64,000 bases of DNA from Paenibacillus pinistramenti (GTDB lineage: Bacteria; Bacillota; Bacilli; Paenibacillales; Paenibacillaceae): contig NZ_VAWG01000012.1 in assembly GCF_005869875.1 (NCBI RefSeq), positions 1 through 64,000 on the forward strand, in the 5' to 3' direction. This document shows, one piece after another, positions 33,327 through 40,574 of the stretch. Under the pieces are notes generated by a model, which saw only the letters and a program-made list of their open reading frames with translations, was not told the DNA's origin and did no database searches. The number at the start of each line of letters is the position of its first letter. Positions within the stretch are counted from its first letter, which is position 1. Both the position numbers and the translations under genes were made by a program.

Positions 33327-34559
33327 TCAGGAGTAGTATGCCTTACCCTGCGTTCCCGCATTCGTTGACTTTGCATCCCGGGAATCCTGATTCTCATTTG
33401 AAGCTTCCCCCGCAGTCTGAGTCTGCTCCCGCTCCCCGCCGTCAGGCTGGACCGCGCCTGGCTTTCCACTGCCTGCAGGAAACCGGATCACCGATACAAT
33501 GAGCAGCAGCAGTGGAATCAGGAAGGAATTAAGCGGCAGAATCGTCCCTACCCACAAATAATTCAGGACAAGACGGTTGGGCACATTCATTCGGATGATC
33601 AGCATGGCCAGGATAAAGGTAGTCACCGCCGGAAGCCAGATGAAGGATCTCCATTTGCCGGTTTTGCCGACCCACTGGGCCGTTCCGTAGCTGGCGACAA
33701 ATACGTACACGGACATTTTTATGAATATGCTTACCAGCCAGACCGCCATGATAAACACATCCATGTTCTGGATAAATTCCATGAGATAGACCAGCTTCAC
33801 CATATCAAAGAACGGATATTTCAATTTCGAAGCAATGTGCCAGCCAAACGTCATGATGACCCAAAGAATGCCTATCGTTATAAAAAGAGCTGCCAGCAGA
33901 ACGCCGGATACCGCCGCCCGCTGCGTCCCCCTGCCGGGTTTGTCCACAAAGGCTGCCAGCATCATCACATTAACGGATTCTCCGAGCAGCGCGGCCGGAA
34001 CCAGCGAGCCCTTTAGAATGGGCCCGGCTCCCGTTAAGGCATAGACGGGAAAGAGAGCCTTCCAGTCCAAATTGTTAATCGTAACCCCAAAAGTGATCAG
34101 CAGGATCACCAGCAGAATCGGGCTCCAGACCTGGGTGCAGCGCGCAATCGCCTCAATTCCTCCATGGTAAACGGCATACACGATGACCAGCAGCATAGGG
34201 CCGACCACCATCCAGACAGGCGTCATGAACAGCACATTTATGTGTACAAAGGTATACTGATCGCGCATAATCAGCGGAATCACGATATACCACTGAAACA
34301 GATAGGGAAGCAGGATGAGCTTGCCGAGCCATTTTCCCAGAATCACCCCGCTGAATTCGACAAGCGTCTGCCCGGGATGCCGGAGGGCAAGCCTTGTGCC
34401 CAGGTAGGAAGCAGCCACGCCAATCAGGCCGGAGATCATCGACGACATCCAGGCATCCTGGTGCCCGTCCTGAATCACCAGGCTGATGGCGATCAGCAGA
34501 TTGATTCCTACGTTCAGCATCATAATCATCCAGAACAGCTGCTGGTTGCTGATTCTCAT
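33327..34559 (-). CDS. Spore germination permease, GerB family
   Basis: A 410-residue membrane protein with about ten membrane segments, of the endospore germination permease family (GerAB/GerKB/YndE; APC superfamily). Its N-terminus ISNQQLFWMIMMLNVGINLL and GALTGAGPILKG-like block are typical. With GerA and GerC subunits it forms the nutrient germinant receptor in the inner spore membrane and probably binds the germinant. The Ser/Gly/Asn-rich hydrophilic tail after the last segment (about 45 residues) is longer than usual. The start overlaps the gerC stop by four bases (34556-34559). Expected to be made in the forespore; no sigma-G promoter was confirmed. Confidence 0.88.
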   Translation of the reverse strand: MRISNQQLFWMIMMLNVGINLLIAISLVIQDGHQDAWMSSMISGLIGVAASYLGTRLALRHPGQTLVEFSGVILGKWLGKLILLPYLFQWYIVIPLIMRDQYTFVHINVLFMTPVWMVVGPMLLVIVYAVYHGGIEAIARCTQVWSPILLVILLITFGVTINNLDWKALFPVYALTGAGPILKGSLVPAALLGESVNVMMLAAFVDKPGRGTQRAAVSGVLLAALFITIGILWVIMTFGWHIASKLKYPFFDMVKLVYLMEFIQNMDVFIMAVWLVSIFIKMSVYVFVASYGTAQWVGKTGKWRSFIWLPAVTTFILAMLIIRMNVPNRLVLNYLWVGTILPLNSFLIPLLLLIVSVIRFPAGSGKPGAVQPDGGEREQTQTAGEASNENQDSRDAKSTNAGTQGKAYYS

Positions 34560-35749
34560 TGGCTATCCTCACGGCTCCTTTCAGGCACAAGGGAATCCAG
34601 ATCAAGCCCTGTCCCTCTAACATTTAAGTCAACCCGCACCTTGATCTCAGCCTTCTTAAAGGTGTTCTCCCAATTCGGCTCCAGCCTTCTCCACTTGTAC
34701 GGGTGAAACATCCGGATCGAATCGCCTAATCCAAAGATATCAAGGCCGTATCCGGTCTGAATCTTCTTGATGGACTGCTCTGCGCGCGACTGCAGGATTT
34801 TCTCGAACTGCTGTTCCAGATCTTTTACCGCCTGTTCATCGGCCAGCGCAAGCGCAGTGTTATTCTCAATGACTTCCCCCTTGGCTTTCAGCAAAATATT
34901 GAAAGAAACCCCATCCTCATTAAACTCCGGTGTCACTTTGGATTTCAGATGCGTCAGCCGGATGCTGACCGTGTCTTCTTTGCCGCCGATGCTCTCGGTC
35001 TGATCCCTGTGCTTCAGCCGGTTAGTCACCCACAGCCTTACCCAGAAATCATCCATTTCCATATAGCCGACAAGCTTGAGCTCCTCGTTAAAGATCCCGA
35101 TTCCTTCAATCTCCAGGGTTGGCTGCGGAGGGCTGTCGTTATCCGTCTTCTTGACCGGCTCAACCTCGGGATCCACCAGCTTCAGAGACGGCATGACCCC
35201 GCAGTTATCCTTGTTAATCAAGATAAAGAAGTCCAGGAGCGAGCGGCTGATCGGCGCCCCGACCTTCTCCTGAATCTTCTGCACGGCAATCGAAGGGTTG
35301 GTTTCAAGCTTGTAGAACAGAGACATCGCCTGCTGCGCGGTGCCTCCTTTGACGACATAAATGTTGCTGCGGGGGCGGACATCCGGGCTTCGTGCATACT
35401 GGTCCATGAGGTGGCTTAAACCATGCCTGGCCAGGCTTTCCCCGATAAAAATATTACGCCGGTGCCCGGAAAAGGCTACGCGCGAAAGCTTCTTCTGCAT
35501 ATTCTGCTTGGCATCGGTCAGATCCTTGCCCACCGCCGTTTCCGTCAGGAAGCCGGGCGTTCCGCCATTCCCGCCCTTTGAGCCGGCGGCTAACGGCACG
35601 ACAATATTCGCTGTCATCATATACCTCCCGTCCTCCAGCAGATCCACCCCTGTGCCCAGCAGGATGGCCCGGTCATTCAGCTCCAGCCGGTCCCAGCATC
35701 CTGTAAGCAGGAGCATACACAGAAGAACGGGCGCTAATTTCCTCCACAT
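34556..35749 (-). CDS. Spore germination lipoprotein, GerC family
   Basis: A 397-residue lipoprotein, Ger(x)C family: signal peptide with lipobox LLLTGC, then WDRLELNDRAILLGTGVDL, the family opening motif. The C-terminal domain (EQFEKILQSRAEQSIKKIQTGYGLDIFGLGDSIRMFHPYKWRRLEPNWENTF is split across the hallmark helix) matches GerAC. It anchors to the outer face of the inner spore membrane and completes the germinant receptor. It lies 45 bases downstream of gerA and overlaps gerB by four bases. The germinant is unknown. Confidence 0.9.
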   Translation of the reverse strand: MWRKLAPVLLCMLLLTGCWDRLELNDRAILLGTGVDLLEDGRYMMTANIVVPLAAGSKGGNGGTPGFLTETAVGKDLTDAKQNMQKKLSRVAFSGHRRNIFIGESLARHGLSHLMDQYARSPDVRPRSNIYVVKGGTAQQAMSLFYKLETNPSIAVQKIQEKVGAPISRSLLDFFILINKDNCGVMPSLKLVDPEVEPVKKTDNDSPPQPTLEIEGIGIFNEELKLVGYMEMDDFWVRLWVTNRLKHRDQTESIGGKEDTVSIRLTHLKSKVTPEFNEDGVSFNILLKAKGEVIENNTALALADEQAVKDLEQQFEKILQSRAEQSIKKIQTGYGLDIFGLGDSIRMFHPYKWRRLEPNWENTFKKAEIKVRVDLNVRGTGLDLDSLVPERSREDSQ

Positions 35750-35794
35750 GTCTGTCCTCCTCCCCGTCTGAATTCAGGATGCTGCCTATGCTGC

Positions 35795-37831
35795 CTACCC
35801 GAGCGGCGAACGCCTGCGGTTGCGGCCGGACAAGAGGCCCATCCGCTTGTTCATTTTCCATTTGGGCGCCCGGATCAGAATGTCCTTCAAATTTGATGCT
35901 TCCAGCGGAGACGCCGGAGCCAGGTACGGAATACCAAACGGTTTAAGCGTCGCCAAATGGACGGTAAGCAGTATCATGAACAGCATAATCCCGTAAAATC
36001 CGATAAAGCCTGAAATGAACAGCAGCGGAAAACGCAGCATCCGGAATGAAGTCCCCATGTTGTACATCGGGAACGCGAAGGAGGCAATGCCCGTAAGAGA
36101 CACGATAATGACCATCGAGGAAGACACAATTCCCGCCTCCACGACAGCCTGCCCGATTACGAGCGCACCTGCGATACTCACCGCCGGACCGACCTGCTGC
36201 GGCAGCCGGATGCCCGCTTCGCGCAGCCCTTCGAAGATCAGCTCCATCAGCAGCGCTTCAATCACAGCCGGAAAAGGCACCCCTTCCCGCGCCGAGGCGA
36301 TGCTGATCAGAAGCGGCGTCGGTATGACCTCGGGATGAAACGTAGTCAGCGCCACATACAGCGACGGAAGAAGCAGCGAGATATGGATGAAAATATACCG
36401 GACCCATCTTACCGCCGTCCCGTACATGGACCTTTCCGTGTAATCGTCAGCGGCCTGCAGGCCGGACCAGTAGGTCATCGGGACGACCAGGACGATCGGT
36501 GAATTGTTGACCACAACCACCACCTTGCCTTCCAGCAGACTGGAAGCGGCGACATCAGGCCTTTCTGTGTTCTGCACCTGCGGGAAAGGGGAGTAGACCT
36601 TATCCTCGAGGTACTCCTCAATATTTTGCGAATAGAGAATGCCGTCCACATCGATGTCCTTGATCCGCCCTTTGACTTCCTCCACCATCGATTCCTGGAC
36701 GATTCCATCCATGTACATAAGCGCAATGTCCGTATGGGTGAAGGTGCCGACCGTCAGGGCTTCCGTCTTGAGCCGCGGTGTAACGATCCGCCGCCGGATC
36801 AGCGAGGTGTTCGTTCTCAGCGATTCGGTAAAGCCGTCCCGGGGACCGCGCACCACCTTCTCCGAAGTAGGCTCGCTTATCGAGCGCTGCTCCATTTTGA
36901 CCAGGTTAACCAGCAAAACCTCCGGGCTTCCATCGGCCAAAACAGCTGTCTCCCCCTTCAAAATCTGCCCGATAACCACCCCGAACTGCGTCTCTCTGCT
37001 GACCTGCAGCGCAGAAACCAGGCGCCCCTCCAGCTGCGCGGCATCGCTCTCGGCATGAGCCGCTTTATTACCGGCTTCATTGCCCGCTTCATTAACAAAG
37101 CGGTCTGCTCCCTGGTTAGCGCCCTCCATCAGCGGCCGCAAAACGGCTTCCTCCACCTGCTGGGTATCGCACATGCCGTCCAAATAAATCGCCGCAGCTT
37201 TTGTGCCGGATGGCATGATGACAAACCGGCGGAAAACAATGTCCGAGCACTTCGCAAAGCTGGCCTCAAACCGCTTCAGATTGTCTTCCAAGCCGGGCTG
37301 AAGCGGAGCTTCCGAGCCGCCTCCGGGGGCGCTTTTGGGATCACAAGCGGGGTCGGCAGCGGGATCGGCAGCGCCAGCGTTTTGGCCGGTATCCTGGCCT
37401 GCATGTTGGCCCGCATCCCCGGCTGCATCCTGGCCTGCATCCCGGCCTGAAATTTGGCCTGCCAAATGACCGGACTGCGCATCCCCCCTCGCCTGTTCAG
37501 GCAGCTGCGGGCTGCCGGGCTCCTGCTTCCCGCGGGCGGCGCTTTTCGCCGAATGAGACTCTGACCTGCGGCCCTGATCACCGTCGCCTTCAGCCTCTTG
37601 GGCGCCCATCTCCGGCACCTCGGATTCTGGCTCCGGTTCTGCCTCGCCCGAATCTAACTCGCCCGCCTCCACCCCGGATTCTCCCCGGTCCAGCTCCTGC
37701 GGTTCAGGCTGCTCTTCTCCAATTCGGGCAGGCTCCACGGCCTTTTTCAGCTCCTTTTTGGACTCCTGTTTGGGCTCCTTTTTCGGCTTGTCGTTTCCTT
37801 TAGCCTGCTCTTTGCCTTCAAACCACGACAC
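35795..37831 (-). CDS. Spore germination protein, GerA family, with long charged N-terminal extension
   Basis: A 678-residue receptor A subunit: cytoplasmic N-domain, then about five or six membrane segments (TAVRWVRYIFIHISLLLPSLYVA; RLPQQVGPAVSIAGALVIGQAVVEAGIVS is the GerAA/SpoVAF signature) and a hydrophilic tail. The first 180 residues are an added low-complexity region: Lys/Glu-rich, then Glu/Gly-rich, then Asp/Ala/Gly/Gln repeats (GQDAAGD, GQHAGQD, GQNAGAA). Typical GerA proteins have about 480-530 residues. GTG 37831 is chosen because AGAGGTGAG lies just upstream. First gene of the operon gerA-gerC-gerB. Confidence 0.88.
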   Translation of the reverse strand: MSWFEGKEQAKGNDKPKKEPKQESKKELKKAVEPARIGEEQPEPQELDRGESGVEAGELDSGEAEPEPESEVPEMGAQEAEGDGDQGRRSESHSAKSAARGKQEPGSPQLPEQARGDAQSGHLAGQISGRDAGQDAAGDAGQHAGQDTGQNAGAADPAADPACDPKSAPGGGSEAPLQPGLEDNLKRFEASFAKCSDIVFRRFVIMPSGTKAAAIYLDGMCDTQQVEEAVLRPLMEGANQGADRFVNEAGNEAGNKAAHAESDAAQLEGRLVSALQVSRETQFGVVIGQILKGETAVLADGSPEVLLVNLVKMEQRSISEPTSEKVVRGPRDGFTESLRTNTSLIRRRIVTPRLKTEALTVGTFTHTDIALMYMDGIVQESMVEEVKGRIKDIDVDGILYSQNIEEYLEDKVYSPFPQVQNTERPDVAASSLLEGKVVVVVNNSPIVLVVPMTYWSGLQAADDYTERSMYGTAVRWVRYIFIHISLLLPSLYVALTTFHPEVIPTPLLISIASAREGVPFPAVIEALLMELIFEGLREAGIRLPQQVGPAVSIAGALVIGQAVVEAGIVSSSMVIIVSLTGIASFAFPMYNMGTSFRMLRFPLLFISGFIGFYGIMLFMILLTVHLATLKPFGIPYLAPASPLEASNLKDILIRAPKWKMNKRMGLLSGRNRRRSPLG

Positions 37832-37923
37832 GTTTCTCACCTCTTTGTGTTGGTATTTGCCATAAATGGCCAAAATATGCACCCGCAAGAAGAAACGGGC
37901 CGTTCTCTACTCCGGGCTCCCCA

Positions 37924-37967
37924 AACAAAAAAAAGAACACGGCGAGGGCCAATCCCTCATCCGTGTC
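37924..37967 (-). terminator. Terminator of the purine permease gene
   Basis: ACACGG-x-GAGGG pairs with CCCTC-xx-CCGTGT; eight T follow on the minus strand. Confidence 0.8.
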
Positions 37968-37998
37968 CTAATATTTTAATAAAATGCTGTTAAGCTGA

Positions 37999-39336
37999 TT
38001 AATGCGTAAAGAATCCGATTTGTATAAAGAAGAGCACCGCGAACAGGTAAAAAATCGGATGGACATCCTTGCGTTTGCCGCGGATCAATTTCAGCACCGG
38101 ATACACGATAAAGCCGATCCCGATGCCTGTAGCAATGCTGTTGGTAAGAGGCATAAGAATGACGATCAGGAAAGCAGGGAATGCCTCCTCCAGATCGCGC
38201 CAGTCAATCTGCCGCAGCCCGTTCATCATCAGGAAGCCGACGATAATCAGGGCCGGCGAAGTAATCGCCGGAATGCCGGCAAGCACCTCCACCGTAGGGG
38301 AGAAGAACAGCGTGATCGCCAGCAGCACACTAACTGTTATCGCAGTCAGCCCGGTGCGCCCTCCGGCAGCAACGCCTGAGCTCGATTCCACATAGGCCGA
38401 AGTCGGGCTTGTCCCGAGCAAAGAGCCGACGGTGGTCCCGACCGCATCCGCCAGCAGCGCGCCGCGGGCACGGGGGAATTTATTGTCCTTCATCAGACCC
38501 GCCTGCTCGGCAACGCCCAGCATCGTTCCGGTCGTGTCGAACAGCGTAATCAGCAGGAAGGTGAAGATAACGGCATACATTCCGTTTGAGAATACGCCTC
38601 CGATATCCAGCTGCATAGCCGTAGAAGCGAACCCGCTCGGCAGGGAAACGATAGAAGCAGGCGCATGCAGCAGGCCGAATATCCAGGCGAGCAAGGACGT
38701 AATCAGCATGCCGATAAACAGAAAGCCTTTTACATTATAAGCCATCAGAACCAGGGAAACCGCAAGTCCGATGATCGTAAGCAGCGTCATAGGCTCGGAG
38801 AGATGGCCCAGCGTAACAAGCGTGGATTCTGATGCGATAACAATTTTCGAGTTCTGCAAACCAAGAAAAGCAATAAACAAGCCGATCCCGGCCGTAATGG
38901 CATGCTTCAGACTGCTCGGAATCGCATCAAGCAGCATATAGCGGAAGCTGGTAAGCGACAATAATATGAAAATGATACCGGCAACGAATACGGCGCCAAG
39001 TGCCGTCTGCCAATTGACATCCCCGCCGCCGACAACTGTAAAGGCGAAATAAGCGTTCAGGCCCATCCCCGGAGCAATGACAATCGGATAATTGGCGACA
39101 AGCCCCATGATCAGAGTTGCAGCTATACTGGCCAGCACCGTCGCGATGAACACCCCATGAAAATCCATGCCTGCCTTGCTCAGAACTCCCGGATTGACAA
39201 TAACAATGTACACCATCGTCAAGAACGTCGTAATTCCGGCCATAATTTCCGTCGACACCGTAGTGCCTCTTTCCTTCAACTTAAACCAGTTATCCAAGCT
39301 GTGCCACCCCATCCGTAAAATTCTAATTTTGCCCAT
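37999..39336 (-). CDS. pbuG: NCS2-family purine (guanine/hypoxanthine) permease
   Basis: A 445-residue polytopic transporter of the AzgA-like NCS2 group: [41 protein letters not shown] and [24 protein letters not shown] are hallmark motifs. Relatives PbuG/PbuO import guanine and hypoxanthine with protons. A purine riboswitch and terminator precede it. The start is uncertain: ATG 39336 is the longest frame; TTG 39297 fits the family N-terminus ([12 protein letters not shown]) better and has GGGGTGG upstream. The terminator 37924-37967 ends the transcript. Confidence 0.9.
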   Translation of the reverse strand: MGKIRILRMGWHSLDNWFKLKERGTTVSTEIMAGITTFLTMVYIVIVNPGVLSKAGMDFHGVFIATVLASIAATLIMGLVANYPIVIAPGMGLNAYFAFTVVGGGDVNWQTALGAVFVAGIIFILLSLTSFRYMLLDAIPSSLKHAITAGIGLFIAFLGLQNSKIVIASESTLVTLGHLSEPMTLLTIIGLAVSLVLMAYNVKGFLFIGMLITSLLAWIFGLLHAPASIVSLPSGFASTAMQLDIGGVFSNGMYAVIFTFLLITLFDTTGTMLGVAEQAGLMKDNKFPRARGALLADAVGTTVGSLLGTSPTSAYVESSSGVAAGGRTGLTAITVSVLLAITLFFSPTVEVLAGIPAITSPALIIVGFLMMNGLRQIDWRDLEEAFPAFLIVILMPLTNSIATGIGIGFIVYPVLKLIRGKRKDVHPIFYLFAVLFFIQIGFFTH

Positions 39337-39385
39337 GCTTAGCCCGGGACAAGTCCGTACCTGCCTTATTATGGTTAATCAGCAC

Positions 39386-39443
39386 AAAAAAAACCTAACC
39401 AGCGAATAATAAGGTATACTTCTCCCTTTTATTCGTAGTTAGG
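39386..39443 (-). terminator. Riboswitch-controlled terminator (expression platform)
   Basis: On the minus strand CCTAAC-TA-CGAATAA (plus 39429-39443) pairs with TTATTCG-CTG-GTTAGG (plus 39394-39409), followed by eight T (plus 39386-39393). The 5' arm contains the 3' strand of aptamer helix P1, so the two structures exclude each other. Confidence 0.8.
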
Positions 39444-39496
39444 AATTTACGGTTCCTTGTAGAAACACCCGGCCCTTATTGCCGGGAATATACGAA
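39432..39496 (-). ncRNA. Purine riboswitch aptamer (guanine-type, C74)
   Basis: Read on the minus strand: P1 TTCGTA...TACGAA, P2 with loop AATAAGG, the J2/3 segment TGTTTCTAC, P3 with loop CCGTAAA, and J3/1 AACTA. These match the purine aptamer core. The specificity base in J3/1 is C (in AACTA), which pairs with guanine or hypoxanthine rather than adenine. It lies about 100 bases upstream of the NCS2 permease. The terminator 5' arm shares the P1 3' strand. Confidence 0.93.
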
Positions 39497-39527
39497 CTTT
39501 CTCATGGATAATCTGAAGCCAAGCATT

Positions 39528-39556
39528 AGAATATACGAATGAATTATTTAAGTCAA
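39528..39556 (-). promoter_or_regulatory. Sigma-A promoter of the riboswitch-permease transcript
   Basis: Minus strand TTGACT (plus 39551-39556), 17-base spacer, TATTCT (plus 39528-39533). Confidence 0.7.
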
Positions 39557-39637
39557 GCCTATTTTTCTCTTTTTCCACTACAAAACACGAACATTACCCT
39601 AAATCAGCCGGTAAAATCATCGGAAAAATCCTCAAGT

Positions 39638-40114
39638 TCAGCTAATAGAGTCGAGCTGAATCTGCGCCTGCCTGCCGCTCATTTGAATGCCGGTAACGGG
39701 CCGGCCTGAGGCCGCTAAATCCTTAATAAGCCGCTCGAGCAGCGCTTTAGCCTGCGCATTCTGTTTCCCCGGGATTTTTACCGTCAGCAGCACCGAATCT
39801 CCGCCCTGCAGCAGCTTCTCCGCCTGCCTGCTCTTCGTATCATAGTCATGCTCTTCAATTTCGGGGTTGAGCCGGATTTCCTTCACTTTCGCCGGGCCCG
39901 CCTTCTTCCTGGCCTGATCGCGCTCCTCGCGGGCTTTGCCGGACCCGACCAGCCGGCACGGCGGGGGACTTGCCATAAGTGAATCGCAGACGAGATCCAC
40001 CTTGTATTTCTTGGCTAGAGCCAGAGCCTCGGCAGTCGGCACTACGCCCAGATCTTCTCCGTCAAGCCCAGTCAGCCGGACCTCGGAGGCTTTGATTTTT
40101 TCATTCTTGATCAT
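39638..40114 (-). CDS. Divergent translation initiation factor IF-3 paralogue
   Basis: A 158-residue protein with both IF-3 domains: N-domain IKNEKIKASEVRLTGLDGEDLGVVPTAEALALAKKYKVDLV, a Lys/Arg linker, and C-domain VKEIRLNPEIEEHDYDTKSRQAEKLL. It departs from canonical IF-3: the [20 protein letters not shown] block reads DSLMASPPPCRLVGSGKAREE, and the basic RGREMTH-like stretch is lost. Standard infC sits with rpmI-rplT; here neither is present. So this is probably a second, specialised factor. It is transcribed alone, divergent from a 99-residue protein. IF-3 normally checks start-codon fidelity on the 30S subunit; this one may modulate initiation or ribosome recycling. Confidence 0.82.
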   Translation of the reverse strand: MIKNEKIKASEVRLTGLDGEDLGVVPTAEALALAKKYKVDLVCDSLMASPPPCRLVGSGKAREERDQARKKAGPAKVKEIRLNPEIEEHDYDTKSRQAEKLLQGGDSVLLTVKIPGKQNAQAKALLERLIKDLAASGRPVTGIQMSGRQAQIQLDSIS

Positions 40115-40144
40115 TTGTAACGCTCACGGCCTTTCCGCTATAAT
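40115..40144 (+). promoter_or_regulatory. Sigma-A promoter of the 99-residue protein gene
   Basis: TTGTAA (40115-40120), 18-base spacer, TATAAT (40139-40144). Confidence 0.55.
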
Positions 40145-40215
40145 AGCATTTGATTTTATAGAACTTTATTAACTTTATTAATGAACCTTTGACAAGCGAA
40201 AGGAAGAGAGCCCAG

Positions 40216-40515
40216 ATGGATCCTAAAGAAAATGAACAGCGGATAATCGACAGCTACCGCCAGGACGAGCATATGATGATTCTGGTCTTTGCCCAGTGGT
40301 GCGTCAACCACGATCTCGATCCCGCGGAGGTTTACCGCAGAGCCTATCCGGATCAGGCAGGCAGCCCGGTGCTGGAGCAAATGGCGGGCCTTACTGTACC
40401 AAAGGAGGAGTCCGGCGAAATTGCCGACGAGACGCTGCTGGGCGTACTGTCGCTGTTCGGCAACGAAGACCTCGCCTTTGTGGTGACCGAAGAGATCGCT
40501 AGACGGCCGAAATAA
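40216..40515 (+). CDS. Acidic 99-residue protein, unknown function
   Basis: Begins MDPKENEQRIIDSYRQDEHMMILVFAQWCVNHDLDPAEVYRRAYP, acidic and probably helical, without signal or membrane segment. No family is recognised. ATG 40216 follows AAAGGAAGAGAG. It is divergent from the IF-3 paralogue and convergent with the TetM-like GTPase gene. Confidence 0.65.
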   Translation: MDPKENEQRIIDSYRQDEHMMILVFAQWCVNHDLDPAEVYRRAYPDQAGSPVLEQMAGLTVPKEESGEIADETLLGVLSLFGNEDLAFVVTEEIARRPK

Positions 40516-40574
40516 ACCGCGGGGCCCCGCCTGTCGTCCGGTTTCTGATTGACGGCGCCCCCAGCTCAGATCCT

